Shown here: piece after piece, positions 34,118 through 43,366 of the stretch
How the letters are laid out: each line of letters begins with the position of its first letter
Position numbering within the stretch: position 1 is the stretch's first letter
Assembly (NCBI RefSeq): GCF_000152825.2
Contig: NC_014414.1
Location: 682,001 to 746,000, forward strand
DNA: 64,000 nucleotides
From: Parvularcula bermudensis HTCC2503
GTDB lineage: Bacteria; Pseudomonadota; Alphaproteobacteria; Caulobacterales; Parvularculaceae
Reading direction: 5' to 3'
Made by a program: the position numbers and the translations under genes
The notes under the pieces: generated by a model
What the model saw: only the letters and a program-made list of their open reading frames with translations
The model's database searches: none
Told to the model about the DNA's origin: nothing

Positions 34118-34354
34118 ATGAGCGGTGATCTCATCAATCTTCGGCTGGCACGCAAGCGCAAGGCACGGGCCGAAAAGGAGCGTCAGGCCGCGGCCAATCG
34201 GGCGACCCATGGGCGCTCAAAAGCCGATCGGCAATTTGGCGCGGCGGACCGCGAGAAACAATCCCAACGCCATGAGGGGCATCGCCTCACCGACCCAGAG
34301 GTGCGCCCCTCCCCTGTTGGGATCGACGGGAAAGAGCCTCGGTCAGACGACTGA
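34118..34354 (+). CDS. DUF4169 family protein
   Basis: 78 residues. Starts ...LINLRLARKRKARAEKERQAAANRA and continues THGRSKADRQFGAADREK..RHEGHRL, the pattern of DUF4169, a small very basic alphaproteobacterial protein of unknown function. Mostly helical and charged, probably nucleic-acid or ribosome associated (inference). Lies 21 bases after the cytochrome gene. Its last 12 bases overlap the convergent NlpC/P60 gene. Confidence 0.8.
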   Translation: MSGDLINLRLARKRKARAEKERQAAANRATHGRSKADRQFGAADREKQSQRHEGHRLTDPEVRPSPVGIDGKEPRSDD

Positions 34355-35119
34355 CTGGGGGGCTCGGACGGGCCGCCGTATCGTCGCTTCGTCGAAGCGA
34401 AATCCCCGCTCCGCCAAGATCGTTTCGATATCCTGTTCATGGACATATCCGGCGAGACCATCGGCATGGACCGCCGTCAAGGGACCGGTCAGGATCGCGA
34501 CATGGCCCGGCATATAGAGGATATCGTCCCGCTGGAGATGATCGCGCGCCGTCCCTTCCAGCAGATGGCCAAAGCTCTCCACCTGGTCCCCCGTATCCCG
34601 CAGGCAATGATGCCCCTTGGCCAGGGCCGTGACCTGGACGAGCCCCGAGCAATCGATCCCCCCTCCATGGCGGCCGCCCCAGACATAGGGCACCCCGAGG
34701 AATAAGAGGGCGAGGTCGGCGAACCCCTCCGGCAACGGCTCGGCCGTCAGGTCCTGATCCCGAAACCACCGGCCATGACCATCACGGATCCAGCCGCCCC
34801 TCGCTTCGGCCACGGGGATGGGAGAGGCGAAACCGATATCCTGAAGGGCCACTCTGCCCGCCGGCGCTTTATAGGCTGTCGCCAACCGCGTCCGCACACG
34901 GCGCACTGGCTCCATCGGCTCGGGGGGGAGGGGGGCCAAGGCCGCCTGAGGGATCCACCCCTCATAGGCGTCGTCTCGATTGCGAACGCGCACCCAGTCC
35001 GCCGTCTCTTCAAGGACACTCTGCCGCTCACCATAGAGCAGATCGGTCACAGCCTCGGCAGTCGGATTAGGCGCCTCCCGCGCAATGATATGCGGAACGA
35101 TGACGATGTTTTCGGTCAT
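34343..35119 (-). CDS. NlpC/P60 peptidase with N-terminal SH3 domains
   Basis: 258 residues. Two SH3-like segments (about 8-60, with WVRVRNRDDAYEGWIP, and 70-125, with GGWIRDGHGRWFRDQD) precede the NlpC/P60 domain: LGVPYVWGGRHGGGIDCSGLVQ with catalytic Cys157, and GHVAILTGPLTAVHADG with the His. Enzymes of this build (YkfC-like) cut gamma-D-Glu-diamino acid bonds in cell-wall peptides. No signal peptide, so cytoplasmic recycling is likely. Start overlaps ldcA stop (ATGA), matching a shared job in murein peptide turnover. Confidence 0.9.
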   Translation of the reverse strand: MTENIVIVPHIIAREAPNPTAEAVTDLLYGERQSVLEETADWVRVRNRDDAYEGWIPQAALAPLPPEPMEPVRRVRTRLATAYKAPAGRVALQDIGFASPIPVAEARGGWIRDGHGRWFRDQDLTAEPLPEGFADLALLFLGVPYVWGGRHGGGIDCSGLVQVTALAKGHHCLRDTGDQVESFGHLLEGTARDHLQRDDILYMPGHVAILTGPLTAVHADGLAGYVHEQDIETILAERGFRFDEATIRRPVRAPQSVV

Positions 35120-36048
35120 GGGGCTAGCGGCAGCGGCGTGTCAGCAATGGTAAGGTGGGCGGCCTCGCCCTCGACCACCAATTGGGCGGCGGCGCCGAGG
35201 GCAAAGGGGGAATTTTCGAGACCGTGGCCGACGGGGAAGCCGTGCGCGATCGGCAAATCGGGGAAATGCCGATGGGCCATGGCCGCCACCCCCTCCCCCC
35301 AGGGCACCGGATTGTCTTCAAGATCAGTGAAATCACCAAGGACGATCCCGGCAAGCGCCTTGCCAAACCGGGACTGCGCCAACTGCACGAGGGCACGGTC
35401 GAGGGCATAATGATACTCGCCACAATCCTCGATGGCGAGGAGGACCGGCTCGCGCGGCTGCGGCTCGTAGGGGGTGCCGAGGAGGGACAGTAAAACGGTC
35501 AGATTGCCGACGATGAGACGTCCCCGCCCCTGGCCGGCGCGCACGCCCCCCCCACGCCAGTCGCATCCCGGCCAGCGGCCAGTGTCCCTCGCCGTTCGGG
35601 CCATGTCGATCGCCGCGACAAGACGCGCCGCCCCCTCCGGTTTGAGGAGGTCAACGGGCATGGGACCATGGACGGCGAGGAAGGGCGCCCGCGGACCATC
35701 GGCGCCGGTGCCCACAAACAGGGCCGTCATGTCGGAATAGCCGATGACGATTTTCCCAGTCGCCAAGGCCTTGTGCACATAAGGCAAAAGGCGCGCCGAA
35801 CCATAACCGCCCCGGACGCACCAGAGAATATCCGCCTCAGGATCGTCGAAGGCCGCGATCAGCGCGGCGGCCCGCTCCTCATCGGTGCCGCATAGCTGAT
35901 GATCCCGCAATGACAGCGCGGCGGGGGTCAGCACCCTCCCCCCCTGCGCCGCGGCCAGTGCGATGAAGTCGTCGAGGACCTCAGGTTCCAGCCACCGTGC
36001 CGGGGCGACGGCCCGCACGGTCAAAGGCCGAGCGCGCGCTTCAGCCAT
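35116..36048 (-). CDS. ldcA: LD-carboxypeptidase LdcA (S66 family)
   Basis: 310 residues from ATG 36048, which lies 8 bases inside the marR end; longer readings run across marR and lack likeness. Removes the terminal D-Ala from murein tetrapeptides in recycling. S66 features: VRAVAPARWLEPE near the start, ILWCVRGGYGSARLLPYV with the nucleophile Ser in GGYGS, IGYSDMTAL, the Glu in IEDCGEYHYALDR and His in AHGFPVGHG. No signal peptide. Middle gene of marR-ldcA-nlpC. Confidence 0.92.
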   Translation of the reverse strand: MAEARARPLTVRAVAPARWLEPEVLDDFIALAAAQGGRVLTPAALSLRDHQLCGTDEERAAALIAAFDDPEADILWCVRGGYGSARLLPYVHKALATGKIVIGYSDMTALFVGTGADGPRAPFLAVHGPMPVDLLKPEGAARLVAAIDMARTARDTGRWPGCDWRGGGVRAGQGRGRLIVGNLTVLLSLLGTPYEPQPREPVLLAIEDCGEYHYALDRALVQLAQSRFGKALAGIVLGDFTDLEDNPVPWGEGVAAMAHRHFPDLPIAHGFPVGHGLENSPFALGAAAQLVVEGEAAHLTIADTPLPLAP

Positions 36049-36412
36049 AATAGGCGCCGAGATCCGACTGACGCTCGCGCTCCTCAACGACACCGGCGAA
36101 TTGGTCGATGAACATCGCCCCTTCCTCGGTCTTCTGCACCAGGACAATGCGGCGATCGTCGGGGTCGCGGGCACGCTTGATATATCCGTGGATCGACAGG
36201 GCATCGAGCGCGCGGCTGATCGCCGGCTTCGGCACCTTCAATTCCTCCGACAGGCGCCGAACCGTATGGGGTCCCGGCGTCAGATACACCGTCAGCAGCA
36301 AGGCCCATTGGCGCATCGAGAGATCGGGGCGGTCAAGTCGGACCGTATCGACCATCACATCGCGCCAGGGGTGGAGATGGGAGTGCTGGGACACACCACG
36401 ACTCGCTTTCAA
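36041..36412 (-). CDS. MarR-family regulator
   Basis: 123 residues, shorter than the usual 140-150. Winged helix is clear: LSMRQWALLLTVYL, HTVRRLSEELKVPKPAISRALDAL (recognition helix), HGYIKRARDPDDRRIVLVQKTEEG (wing with the DxRR hallmark). The C-terminal dimerisation helix is short. As the first gene of a coupled operon with ldcA and nlpC it may control cell-wall recycling, but such regulators also act elsewhere. Lies 48 bases after dapD on the same strand. Confidence 0.88.
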   Translation of the reverse strand: MKASRGVSQHSHLHPWRDVMVDTVRLDRPDLSMRQWALLLTVYLTPGPHTVRRLSEELKVPKPAISRALDALSIHGYIKRARDPDDRRIVLVQKTEEGAMFIDQFAGVVEERERQSDLGAYYG

Positions 36413-36460
36413 AAAGTTTCGACGACGAAACCATAGTTATAGGACAAGCGACATCTCTCC

Positions 36461-37300
36461 TCAATAGCGGAGCAGCTCATTGATTCCTGTTTTCGCGCGC
36501 GTGCGCTCATCCACCCGCTTCACGATCACCGCGCAGGACAGCGCGGGCCGGTCGGCACCGCCGCCCATCGTCCCCGGCACCACCACGGCATAGGGCGGAA
36601 CCTCGCCCCGCGTGACCTCCCCCGTCTCCCGATCGACGATCTTGGTCGAGGCCCCCAGGAAGACGCCCATGGACAGCACCGCGCCCTCCCGGACGATCAC
36701 GCCTTCGGCCACTTCGGACCGGGCGCCGATAAAACAATTATCCTCGATAATGACGGGGGCGGCCTGGATCGGCTCCAGCACCCCGCCTATGCCAACACCG
36801 CCGGAAATATGGCAATTCTCGCCAATCTGCGCGCAGGAGCCGATCGTCACCCAGGTGTCCACCATGGTCCCCGACCCAACATAAGCGCCGATATTGACAT
36901 AGCTCGGCATCAAGACGGCGCCCTTGGCGACATGGGCGCCGTAACGCACGGCACAGGGCGGCACCGCCCGAAAACCCGCTTGCGCGAAATCGGCCTCGGT
37001 CCAGCCGATGAATTTAGGCGGGACCTTGTCGTACCAATCGCTGCCGCCGGGGCCGCCGGCGATGGAGACGTTGGCCGAGAGACGGAACGAAAGCAAAACA
37101 GCTTTCTTCAGCCATTCATTGACGGTCCACCCGCCTTTGCCGTCCGGCTCGGCGACGCGCAGGGTCCCGCTGTCGAGCCCCTCAAGGGCGCTGGCCACCG
37201 CCTCTTCGAGGTCGGCGGTCCGGTTGGCCGGATCGGACAGCCCGTCGCGATTTTCCCACGCCGTTTCGATCAGGGTCGCCATCGCCGTCATATCCATCAT
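36461..37300 (-). CDS. dapD: Tetrahydrodipicolinate N-succinyltransferase DapD
   Basis: 279 residues. Transfers succinyl from succinyl-CoA to tetrahydrodipicolinate in lysine/DAP synthesis. Left-handed beta helix hexapeptides: [67 protein letters not shown]. Start ATG 37300 overlaps the stop of the upstream phosphatase (ATGA), with AAGG close by; ATG 37297 is equally possible. dapF, a later step of the pathway, is at 58788 in this window. Confidence 0.96.
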   Translation of the reverse strand: MMDMTAMATLIETAWENRDGLSDPANRTADLEEAVASALEGLDSGTLRVAEPDGKGGWTVNEWLKKAVLLSFRLSANVSIAGGPGGSDWYDKVPPKFIGWTEADFAQAGFRAVPPCAVRYGAHVAKGAVLMPSYVNIGAYVGSGTMVDTWVTIGSCAQIGENCHISGGVGIGGVLEPIQAAPVIIEDNCFIGARSEVAEGVIVREGAVLSMGVFLGASTKIVDRETGEVTRGEVPPYAVVVPGTMGGGADRPALSCAVIVKRVDERTRAKTGINELLRY

Positions 37301-38019
37301 CCACCTTCTTTCCCATTTGAACCGAATGTCGATAGGCGTCCGACAAAGTCAGTCAAGTCCGACGTCGTATGATCGACATGCGGCGGGTGGTCCCCGGGTA
37401 TGGCCGGACGCTTCCCCTGTGGCTCATCCTCGAACCATGTCGCGTCGGACTGCACGAGGATCGTGACCATCCCCAATGCAGCCGGGACTGTCAGATTAGG
37501 CGCCATATCCTCGAAAAAGGCCGCTGAGCGCGGGCACCGGCCGAACCGAGCGGAAAAGGCGTGATAGGCCGCCTCTTGCGGCTTGGGAATGAAATCCCCC
37601 GTCTCGATCCCGAAAACGCCGTCAAAGGCATGGGAGACCCCGAGGTGATCGGACACCCGTTCGGCGTGACCCTCGGAGCCATTGGTGAAAATATATTTCC
37701 GCCCCGGTAGGGCCGCAATGGCCATACCCAGCCGCTCATTCGGGGGGACAGCCGATAAATCGATGTCGTGGACGTAATCGAGAAAATCGTCGGGCGGCAG
37801 GTTATGCTCGGCCATCAGCCCGGCAAGGGTTGTCCCGTATCGGCGGTAATAATCCTTCTGAAGGTGGCGGGCCTTTGCCCGATCGCAGCGCAGAAAGCCC
37901 TCGATGAACCCGGTCATCCGCTCGTCGATCTGTGCGAAGAGATGGCAGTCGGCAGGATAGAGAGTGTTATCAAGGTCGAAAATCCAGGTCTCGACATGAT
38001 CGAACGCTGCCAAGGCCAT
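37297..38019 (-). CDS. HAD pyrimidine 5'-nucleotidase-like phosphatase
   Basis: 240 residues from ATG 38019, which gives [21 protein letters not shown] as in homologues; upstream in-frame codons run into the neighbouring gene. HAD motifs: nucleophile in [10 protein letters not shown], motif II Ser/Thr region [13 protein letters not shown], Lys in [10 protein letters not shown] and motif [11 protein letters not shown]. This is the SDT1/PhoMo-like pyrimidine 5'-nucleotidase group (removes phosphate from UMP, CMP). Stop overlaps the dapD start. Confidence 0.88.
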   Translation of the reverse strand: MALAAFDHVETWIFDLDNTLYPADCHLFAQIDERMTGFIEGFLRCDRAKARHLQKDYYRRYGTTLAGLMAEHNLPPDDFLDYVHDIDLSAVPPNERLGMAIAALPGRKYIFTNGSEGHAERVSDHLGVSHAFDGVFGIETGDFIPKPQEAAYHAFSARFGRCPRSAAFFEDMAPNLTVPAALGMVTILVQSDATWFEDEPQGKRPAIPGDHPPHVDHTTSDLTDFVGRLSTFGSNGKEGG

Positions 38020-38030
38020 TCCTCTCCGCC

Positions 38031-39107
38031 TCAATTCGTCGAGCCGCTTCGCGGCGCCAGGGCGGGATTGAAGAGCTCCGGCGTGAATTGGAAGGTCCAC
38101 GCCTTGCTGTTTGTCGCTTCGACCCGGCGGAAATTCGCGGTTTCGTAGCCCAGCTCCTCACAGGGCGCATCGCCGGGCGCCTCGAACTGGACGGTCGAAA
38201 TACAAAAGGAGGTATCCCCCCCCGCGAGGGGCACAGAGCGGCCATCGGCCTCCATCACCCCGTAGACATAGAAATTCTCATTCTCGACACTGCCGCGCCG
38301 GACCTTGGCACAATCCTGACTCTCAAGGCGCCACCAGCCCGAGGACGTATATTCCTCCGACTGACTGTCCGGTTGGGCAAAGGCCGCCCATACAGGCAGC
38401 ATCGTGGCGTTGCAGAACACAAAACCGCGATTGGAATCCGTCGAATTCGCCTCGGCCATGAGCGCGTCGATCACCGTCTCGTTAATGGCACCGGCATTGC
38501 CCAGCCCCTTTTGCCGCACGAACCGGGTCAACGCCCCCTTGGTTTCGCCGCCGAAAGAGCCGTCGATCAGCCCCTCATACAAGCCGATATCCTTTAGCAG
38601 TCGCTGGACGCCCGCCACCTCGGCGGAAAAGGCGGTGAAATTGCTTTCCTCGACGAATTCCGTGGTCTTGGTGCCGTCGGTGGACTCATCGACATCGACA
38701 GGGAGGAACCGCCGCTGACGGCGCGGGTCGCTGGTACAGGAATTTTGGTCGCGGAGGGTAAAAAGGCTGTCGTTCTGCACACAGAGCGGGGTTTCCCCCG
38801 ACCAGGTGCGCAATTCGCCCCGATGCCCGGGAATAGCCTCGGCATAGACGAAATACCGCCCCGGCTGCACGCGATCCGAAAGCACCCGTTTGCACTGGCC
38901 CGACCTCAGACGCCACCAGCCCCGCGTCACCAGATCCTCATCGTCGACATAGCCGATCGCTGCGGACAGGGCATAGCTCGTTTTGTTACAGAAACTATAC
39001 TGGGCGTGAGCGGAACTCACCAGAAAGGGAGCGCAGAGGAGAAAGCCGACGAGACCCGCAATAAGGGGCGGTCGACATCCACGAAACGACAGCGAACGGG
39101 CGACCAT
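38031..39107 (-). CDS. Secreted protein: DUF1036 - peptidoglycan-binding repeat - DUF1036
   Basis: 358 residues from ATG 39107; AGGAGGA lies 13 bases upstream, rather far. Signal peptide around residues 10-34 (PPLIAGLVGFLLCAPFLVSSAHA). First DUF1036 unit about 36-135 (YSFCNKTSYALSAAIGYV, TRGWWRLRSGQCKRVL, YFVYAEA). Then a PG_binding_1-like repeat, about 160-215 (VQRLLKDIGLYEGLIDGSFG, LTRFVRQKGL). Second DUF1036 unit about 230-340 (FVFCNATMLPVWAAFA, SGWWRLESQDCAKV, FYVYG). DUF1036 has no known function; the murein-binding repeat places it at the cell wall. Confidence 0.85.
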   Translation of the reverse strand: MVARSLSFRGCRPPLIAGLVGFLLCAPFLVSSAHAQYSFCNKTSYALSAAIGYVDDEDLVTRGWWRLRSGQCKRVLSDRVQPGRYFVYAEAIPGHRGELRTWSGETPLCVQNDSLFTLRDQNSCTSDPRRQRRFLPVDVDESTDGTKTTEFVEESNFTAFSAEVAGVQRLLKDIGLYEGLIDGSFGGETKGALTRFVRQKGLGNAGAINETVIDALMAEANSTDSNRGFVFCNATMLPVWAAFAQPDSQSEEYTSSGWWRLESQDCAKVRRGSVENENFYVYGVMEADGRSVPLAGGDTSFCISTVQFEAPGDAPCEELGYETANFRRVEATNSKAWTFQFTPELFNPALAPRSGSTN

Positions 39108-39205
39108 GGATCGACGATAGTCCTCCTGATTGGTATCTTGGTGTTCCCTAAGCCTCTCGCACATGCAAGCCTTGACGCGCGATCGCAACACGACAGTTTC
39201 GACAG

Positions 39206-39925
39206 ATGCGACTGGTGATCCTGACGGGCGCGGGGATAAGCGCCGATAGTGGCGTGGACACGTTCCGCGATGAGGGGGGCGTGTGGTCCCAGGTTCGGCT
39301 GGAGGATGTGGCGACCCCTGAGGCCTTTTTGCACACCCCTGACCGGGTGCACGCATTCTACAATCGTCGCCGTGCCCAACTGCCGAACGTGGCCCCCAAC
39401 GCCGCTCACCTGGCGCTCGCCGCGCTTGAGCGTCGTCTTCGGGAAGATCGCCACGAATTCGTGCTGATCACGCAGAATGTCGACAATCTTCATCAGCGGG
39501 CGGGGAGCGACTCGGTTTTCCCGATGCATGGGCAATTGGACCGTGCCCTCTGTGTCCACTGCGGGGGCGTTGTCGCCTTGACCGAAGATTTGTCCACCAA
39601 GACCGCCTGCCCCCAATGTCAGCGTCAAGGCGGTATGCGGCCGAACATCGTTTGGTTCGGCGAGATCCCTCACTTTCTCGACGACATCGCCGCGGCCATT
39701 GAGGGGGCGGATCACTTCGTTGCGATCGGCACCTCAGGGACAGTCTATCCAGCGGCGGGCCTTGTGGAGGGCGCCCGGCAAGCGGGGGCGGTCACCACCT
39801 TAATCAACCGTGACCCAGCGGAAAATGACACCATGTTCGATCATATCATCGCCGGCCGCGCCGCCGAAGCGGTACCCGCCTGGGCGGACCGGCTCGTCGA
39901 CTCGCTGACCGAAAGAAAGGCCTGA
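39206..39925 (+). CDS. cobB: Sir2 NAD-dependent protein deacylase
   Basis: 239 residues. Removes acetyl/succinyl groups from lysine using NAD. Motifs in order: LVILTGAGISADSGVDTFRD (3-22), LITQNVDNLHQRAG, catalytic His in VFPMHGQ, complete zinc ribbon CVHCGGVV...CPQCQRQG, RPNIVWFGE, VAIGTSGTVYPAAGLVEGA and LINRDPAEN. The class III type Ala/Tyr/Arg triplet for desuccinylation appears as FYNRRRAQLP. Coupled to the pterin dehydratase by a 3-base gap. Confidence 0.95.
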   Translation: MRLVILTGAGISADSGVDTFRDEGGVWSQVRLEDVATPEAFLHTPDRVHAFYNRRRAQLPNVAPNAAHLALAALERRLREDRHEFVLITQNVDNLHQRAGSDSVFPMHGQLDRALCVHCGGVVALTEDLSTKTACPQCQRQGGMRPNIVWFGEIPHFLDDIAAAIEGADHFVAIGTSGTVYPAAGLVEGARQAGAVTTLINRDPAENDTMFDHIIAGRAAEAVPAWADRLVDSLTERKA

Positions 39926-39928
39926 CCC

Positions 39929-40216
39929 ATGGACAAACTCAGTGCAGAGGACCGCAAACGGTTTCTTGCCGACCACCCCAATTGGACACTGGTCGACGGA
40001 CGCGATGCGATGTCAGCGTCATTTCGCTTTGAAAACTTTATCGACGCCTTCGGGTTCATGACCCAAATCGCGTTGCGGGCGGAGAAAATGGATCACCATC
40101 CTGAATGGTCCAACGTCTACAACAAGGTTGAGATCACCCTGACCACCCACGATGTCGATGGCCTCTCTCCGCGGGATACCGAGCTCGCCGCGTTTATCGA
40201 TAAGCTCGCCCCCTAA
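39929..40216 (+). CDS. phhB: 4a-hydroxytetrahydrobiopterin dehydratase
   Basis: 95 residues. Pterin-4a-carbinolamine dehydratase: the E-[KN]-[ML]-D-H-H-P-E-W-x-N-V-Y-N-x-V signature is seen as [19 protein letters not shown], with [13 protein letters not shown] before it and [18 protein letters not shown] after. It regenerates the quinonoid cofactor for pterin-dependent hydroxylases; no phenylalanine hydroxylase is in the window, and in some bacteria the protein serves in molybdopterin or regulation. Operon with cobB. Confidence 0.95.
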   Translation: MDKLSAEDRKRFLADHPNWTLVDGRDAMSASFRFENFIDAFGFMTQIALRAEKMDHHPEWSNVYNKVEITLTTHDVDGLSPRDTELAAFIDKLAP

Positions 40217-40236
40217 GGCCGCGCCCCCTAAGGCCG
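40208..40236. repeat. 14-bp direct repeat across the phhB stop codon
   Basis: GCCCCCTAAGGCCG occurs at 40208-40221 and again at 40223-40236, one base apart. The first copy contains the phhB stop (TAA). Confidence 0.7.
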
Positions 40237-40378
40237 AGGGCGCCGCTTGGGTCCTCGGACATCGGCAAGCCCCCCCGCGCCCGCCATCGGGGACATCGCT
40301 GCCCCAGGACCGCCCCCCGCCTGCCACAATTCGACAACATGGTGTCGGCAAGAGCAAAAACCGGATAAGGAAGGTTCC

Positions 40379-41077
40379 ATGGCGCAAATCGTATTGGTCG
40401 ACGATGATCAGAATATTCTGACCTCCGTGTCGATCGCCCTCGAATCGGACGGTCACGACGTCACCACCTATGAGGATGGGGCGGAGGCCCTTGAGGGGAT
40501 CGCCGCCAAGGAGCCGGAACTCGTGATTTCCGATATCAAGATGCCGCGCCTCAATGGCATCGATCTTTTGAAGAAACTTAGGGAAAAATCCGATGTCCCT
40601 TTGATTTTTCTCACCTCGAAGGACGAAGAAATCGACGAAGTCCTCGGCCTGACCCTGGGCGCCGACGATTATGTGAAAAAACCCTTTTCTCAGCGGCTTT
40701 TTCTCGAACGGGTGAAGGCCGTCCTACGGCGACAAAAGGAACGTCATCGGGCCCCCACCCCTGAAGAAACGGCACAGATCATCCATCGCGGCGATCTGAC
40801 CCTCGACCCCCTCCGCCATGCCTGTAGCTGGAAGGGTGCGCCCGTCACCCTGACCGTGACGGAATTCCTGATCCTTCAGGCACTTGCCCAGCGGCCCGGC
40901 TTCGTCAAATCCCGCGACGCCCTGATGGATGCGGCCTATGACGACCAGGTCTATGTCGATGATCGTACCATCGACAGCCATATCAAACGGGTGCGCAAGA
41001 AATTCAGGGTCGTTGACCGCGAATTCGATCAGATCGAAACCCTCTACGGTGTTGGATACAAATATAAAGAAGACTGA
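40379..41077 (+). CDS. chvI: Response regulator ChvI
   Basis: 232 residues from ATG 40379 with AAGGAAGG upstream; longer in-frame readings come from the GC-rich leader. OmpR family: receiver with DDD at 8-10, phospho-Asp52 ([18 protein letters not shown]), FLTSKDE and YVKKPFS; winged helix with [31 protein letters not shown] and [15 protein letters not shown]. The order with ChvG, HprK, EIIA and HPr is the conserved alphaproteobacterial arrangement that controls envelope, acid response and carbon use. Confidence 0.95.
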   Translation: MAQIVLVDDDQNILTSVSIALESDGHDVTTYEDGAEALEGIAAKEPELVISDIKMPRLNGIDLLKKLREKSDVPLIFLTSKDEEIDEVLGLTLGADDYVKKPFSQRLFLERVKAVLRRQKERHRAPTPEETAQIIHRGDLTLDPLRHACSWKGAPVTLTVTEFLILQALAQRPGFVKSRDALMDAAYDDQVYVDDRTIDSHIKRVRKKFRVVDREFDQIETLYGVGYKYKED

Positions 41078-41096
41078 GGCCGGAGAAGAGGATCAG

Positions 41097-42854
41097 ATGT
41101 CCCCTCCCACGCGCCCCGCGGTGGCCCCCGCCCCGCGACGGCGCTCGTTCGGTTTTCGAGACGACACAGGTCGCTTGCCGATTTCGCGGCTGACGGTCAC
41201 CATCCTCCTCACCCAGCTTTTTGGCCTGACTATCCTGATGATGGGGTCCTTTCGGGTGACCCAATATCGCGATGGCCTGATCGACGCCAAGCTCGAAGCG
41301 GTCAGGGCCCAGGCCCAGGTGATCGCCTCGATCATGGCGACCGTGGCGGCCGAAGATGCCGATTGCGACATCGTCACCGCCGACCAGGATGTCGCCCCTT
41401 GCGAAGTCAGCCTGGATCGGGAGAGCGTCAACGCCATTTTCACCCGCGTCTGGCCGAGCTTTGAAGGCCGCGTACGGATTTTCGAGACGCCGGAAGATTA
41501 CGATGGGGGGCCGATTTCCGATCCCCGCGCCATCTTGCTTGAAGATCAGGTGCTGCGTGCTGGGGCGATCGAGGCCGTGGAGCTGCCCGATCTCACACAA
41601 GGACCGGCCGATCGCCTTCGAACCCGTCTTCGTCAAGCCCGAGGGCTCTTCCTCGATATTTTTGTCGATCCGGGCCTGCGGTCGACAGCACAGCAGCGGC
41701 GCCTCGAGGACGAACTGACTCGCGCCTTCCGCAGCACAGGGATCAACGCCCAACGCGGCGCCGCCTCATTACGCTATAACGAAGACAATGAGCTGGTGGC
41801 TAGCGTTTCGGTTCCGATACGGAAAGTTCAGGCGATTTACGGCGTTGTCACGGCGGAAATCGGTGGCATTGACGAAGTCTTGAGTTCGGCCCGCGCTGCC
41901 CTCCTTAGCTTTTCTCTTGTCGCCTTGATCGTGGCGGTGATCCTCTCAATCCTCCTGACCATGAATATCGCCACACCGATCAGGCGATTAGCGCGCGCAG
42001 CGGACAGCGTGCGGGTGGGCCTTCGGGGTTCATCACGCCGACGCATTCCTGAGTTTCCTAATCGTCGGGACGATATTGGCGAATTGGCGCGAAGCCTCAA
42101 ATCCATGACCGCTGCCCTTTACGACCGCATCGAAGCTATCGAGCATTTCGCCGCCGATGTGAGCCACGAGCTCAAAAATCCTTTGACGTCGATCCGCAGC
42201 GCGATTGAAACCCTCGACATCGCCAAGACCGAACAGGCGCGCGCCCGCCTCTTGGCCGTGATCAAGCAAGATGTCGCCCGGATGGATCGTCTGATTACTG
42301 ATATTTCAAATGCCTCCCGGCTGGACGCGGAATTGGCGCGGGAGAAGCGGGATATCGTCGACCTGCGACAATTGCTCCGTGATGTTGTGGCGACCTACAC
42401 GTCGCGCGATGATCAGGGCGATCGCCCAAAGATCCATATTGAGAAAGAACCAGCGGATCCGGCCTATCTGATCGGCTCCCCAGGAACGCTCGGCCAGGTG
42501 CTTCGTAATTTGATGGACAACGCCTTGTCGTTCAGCCCGGAGGGAGGCGCCGTCCGGATCAGCCTGGTCGTGGAAGCGCGTGAGGGGGGGCAGTTGGCGA
42601 TATTGTCCGTGGAGGACGAAGGGCCGGGGATCCCCGAGGAGAATCTCGAAAGCATTTTTGAGCGTTTTTATACCAAGCGGCCCGAGGGCGCGCAGTTCGG
42701 CAATAATTCAGGCCTCGGATTGGCGATCAGTCGTCAGATCGTCGAGAGCCATGACGGGAATATCTGGGCCGAAAACCGGCGAGGCGACGGGGCCGGCCCC
42801 CCACGGGGCGCACGCTTTACCGTCCTTCTCCCCCTGTTGAGCACCGACCGGTGA
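41097..42854 (+). CDS. chvG: Sensor histidine kinase ChvG
   Basis: 585 residues from ATG 41097, 19 bases after chvI. First span near 37-57 (VTILLTQLFGLTILMMGSF), a large periplasmic domain (about 60-255), second span near 263-285 (LLSFSLVALIVAVILSILLTM), HAMP with IATPIRRLARAADSVR, HisKA FAADVSHELKNPLTSIRSAIE, and an ATPase domain with LMDNALSFSP, DEGPGIPEENLESIFERFYT and NSGLGLAISRQIVESH. In relatives the periplasmic ExoR inhibits it; no exoR is in view. GTGA overlap with hprK. Confidence 0.95.
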   Translation: MSPPTRPAVAPAPRRRSFGFRDDTGRLPISRLTVTILLTQLFGLTILMMGSFRVTQYRDGLIDAKLEAVRAQAQVIASIMATVAAEDADCDIVTADQDVAPCEVSLDRESVNAIFTRVWPSFEGRVRIFETPEDYDGGPISDPRAILLEDQVLRAGAIEAVELPDLTQGPADRLRTRLRQARGLFLDIFVDPGLRSTAQQRRLEDELTRAFRSTGINAQRGAASLRYNEDNELVASVSVPIRKVQAIYGVVTAEIGGIDEVLSSARAALLSFSLVALIVAVILSILLTMNIATPIRRLARAADSVRVGLRGSSRRRIPEFPNRRDDIGELARSLKSMTAALYDRIEAIEHFAADVSHELKNPLTSIRSAIETLDIAKTEQARARLLAVIKQDVARMDRLITDISNASRLDAELAREKRDIVDLRQLLRDVVATYTSRDDQGDRPKIHIEKEPADPAYLIGSPGTLGQVLRNLMDNALSFSPEGGAVRISLVVEAREGGQLAILSVEDEGPGIPEENLESIFERFYTKRPEGAQFGNNSGLGLAISRQIVESHDGNIWAENRRGDGAGPPRGARFTVLLPLLSTDR

Positions 42855-43339
42855 GCGACAGGCCCTGCATTGTCGCCGGGACAGCACTGGCCGTGGCGAT
42901 CTCAGCGGGCGCACCGCTCGTCGGTGTCATCCTATTGGGCCCGAGCGGGATCGGCAAAACAGAGACCGCGCTTCGTTGGATCGAAGCTTGCCCTTTCGGC
43001 AGAAGCGCCCTGATCAGTGATGATCAGGTGACGCTGCGTGCGTCGGCGCAGGGCCTCTCTGCCTCGCCTCCCCCCTCCCTCGCGGGGCGCGCGGAAATTC
43101 GGGGGACGAGCATCGTCTCCCTCCCCTACCGACAGAATATGCCGCTGCATCTGGCGTTGCGCCTCGTCACCACGGTGGAGCGGCGCCTGCCTGATCCGGC
43201 CAGGTGGCAGCCTTTGGGACCAATGGCGCCCGACCTGCCGCTCTTTCCCTGGCGCGTCGGCGCCGCGGGTTTGCGCCTTTTCCTCGGTTCGGAAATACGC
43301 AAAGGGCTGGACAATCCCGCCGGTCATCGGTCGAAATAG
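42851..43339 (+). CDS. hprK: HPr kinase/phosphorylase, short alphaproteobacterial form
   Basis: 162 residues from GTG 42851, overlapping the chvG stop. Only the C-terminal kinase core of classical HprK is present, as is usual in this class: P-loop GPSGIGKTETALRWI (30-44), LISDDQVTLRAS, then the segment corresponding to IRGTSIV and the NMPLHLALRLV region. It should phosphorylate the regulatory Ser of the HPr coded two genes on. Confidence 0.9.
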   Translation: MSDRPCIVAGTALAVAISAGAPLVGVILLGPSGIGKTETALRWIEACPFGRSALISDDQVTLRASAQGLSASPPPSLAGRAEIRGTSIVSLPYRQNMPLHLALRLVTTVERRLPDPARWQPLGPMAPDLPLFPWRVGAAGLRLFLGSEIRKGLDNPAGHRSK

Positions 43340-43366
43340 GCGGATTGGAAAAATAAGGGCGTTGCC

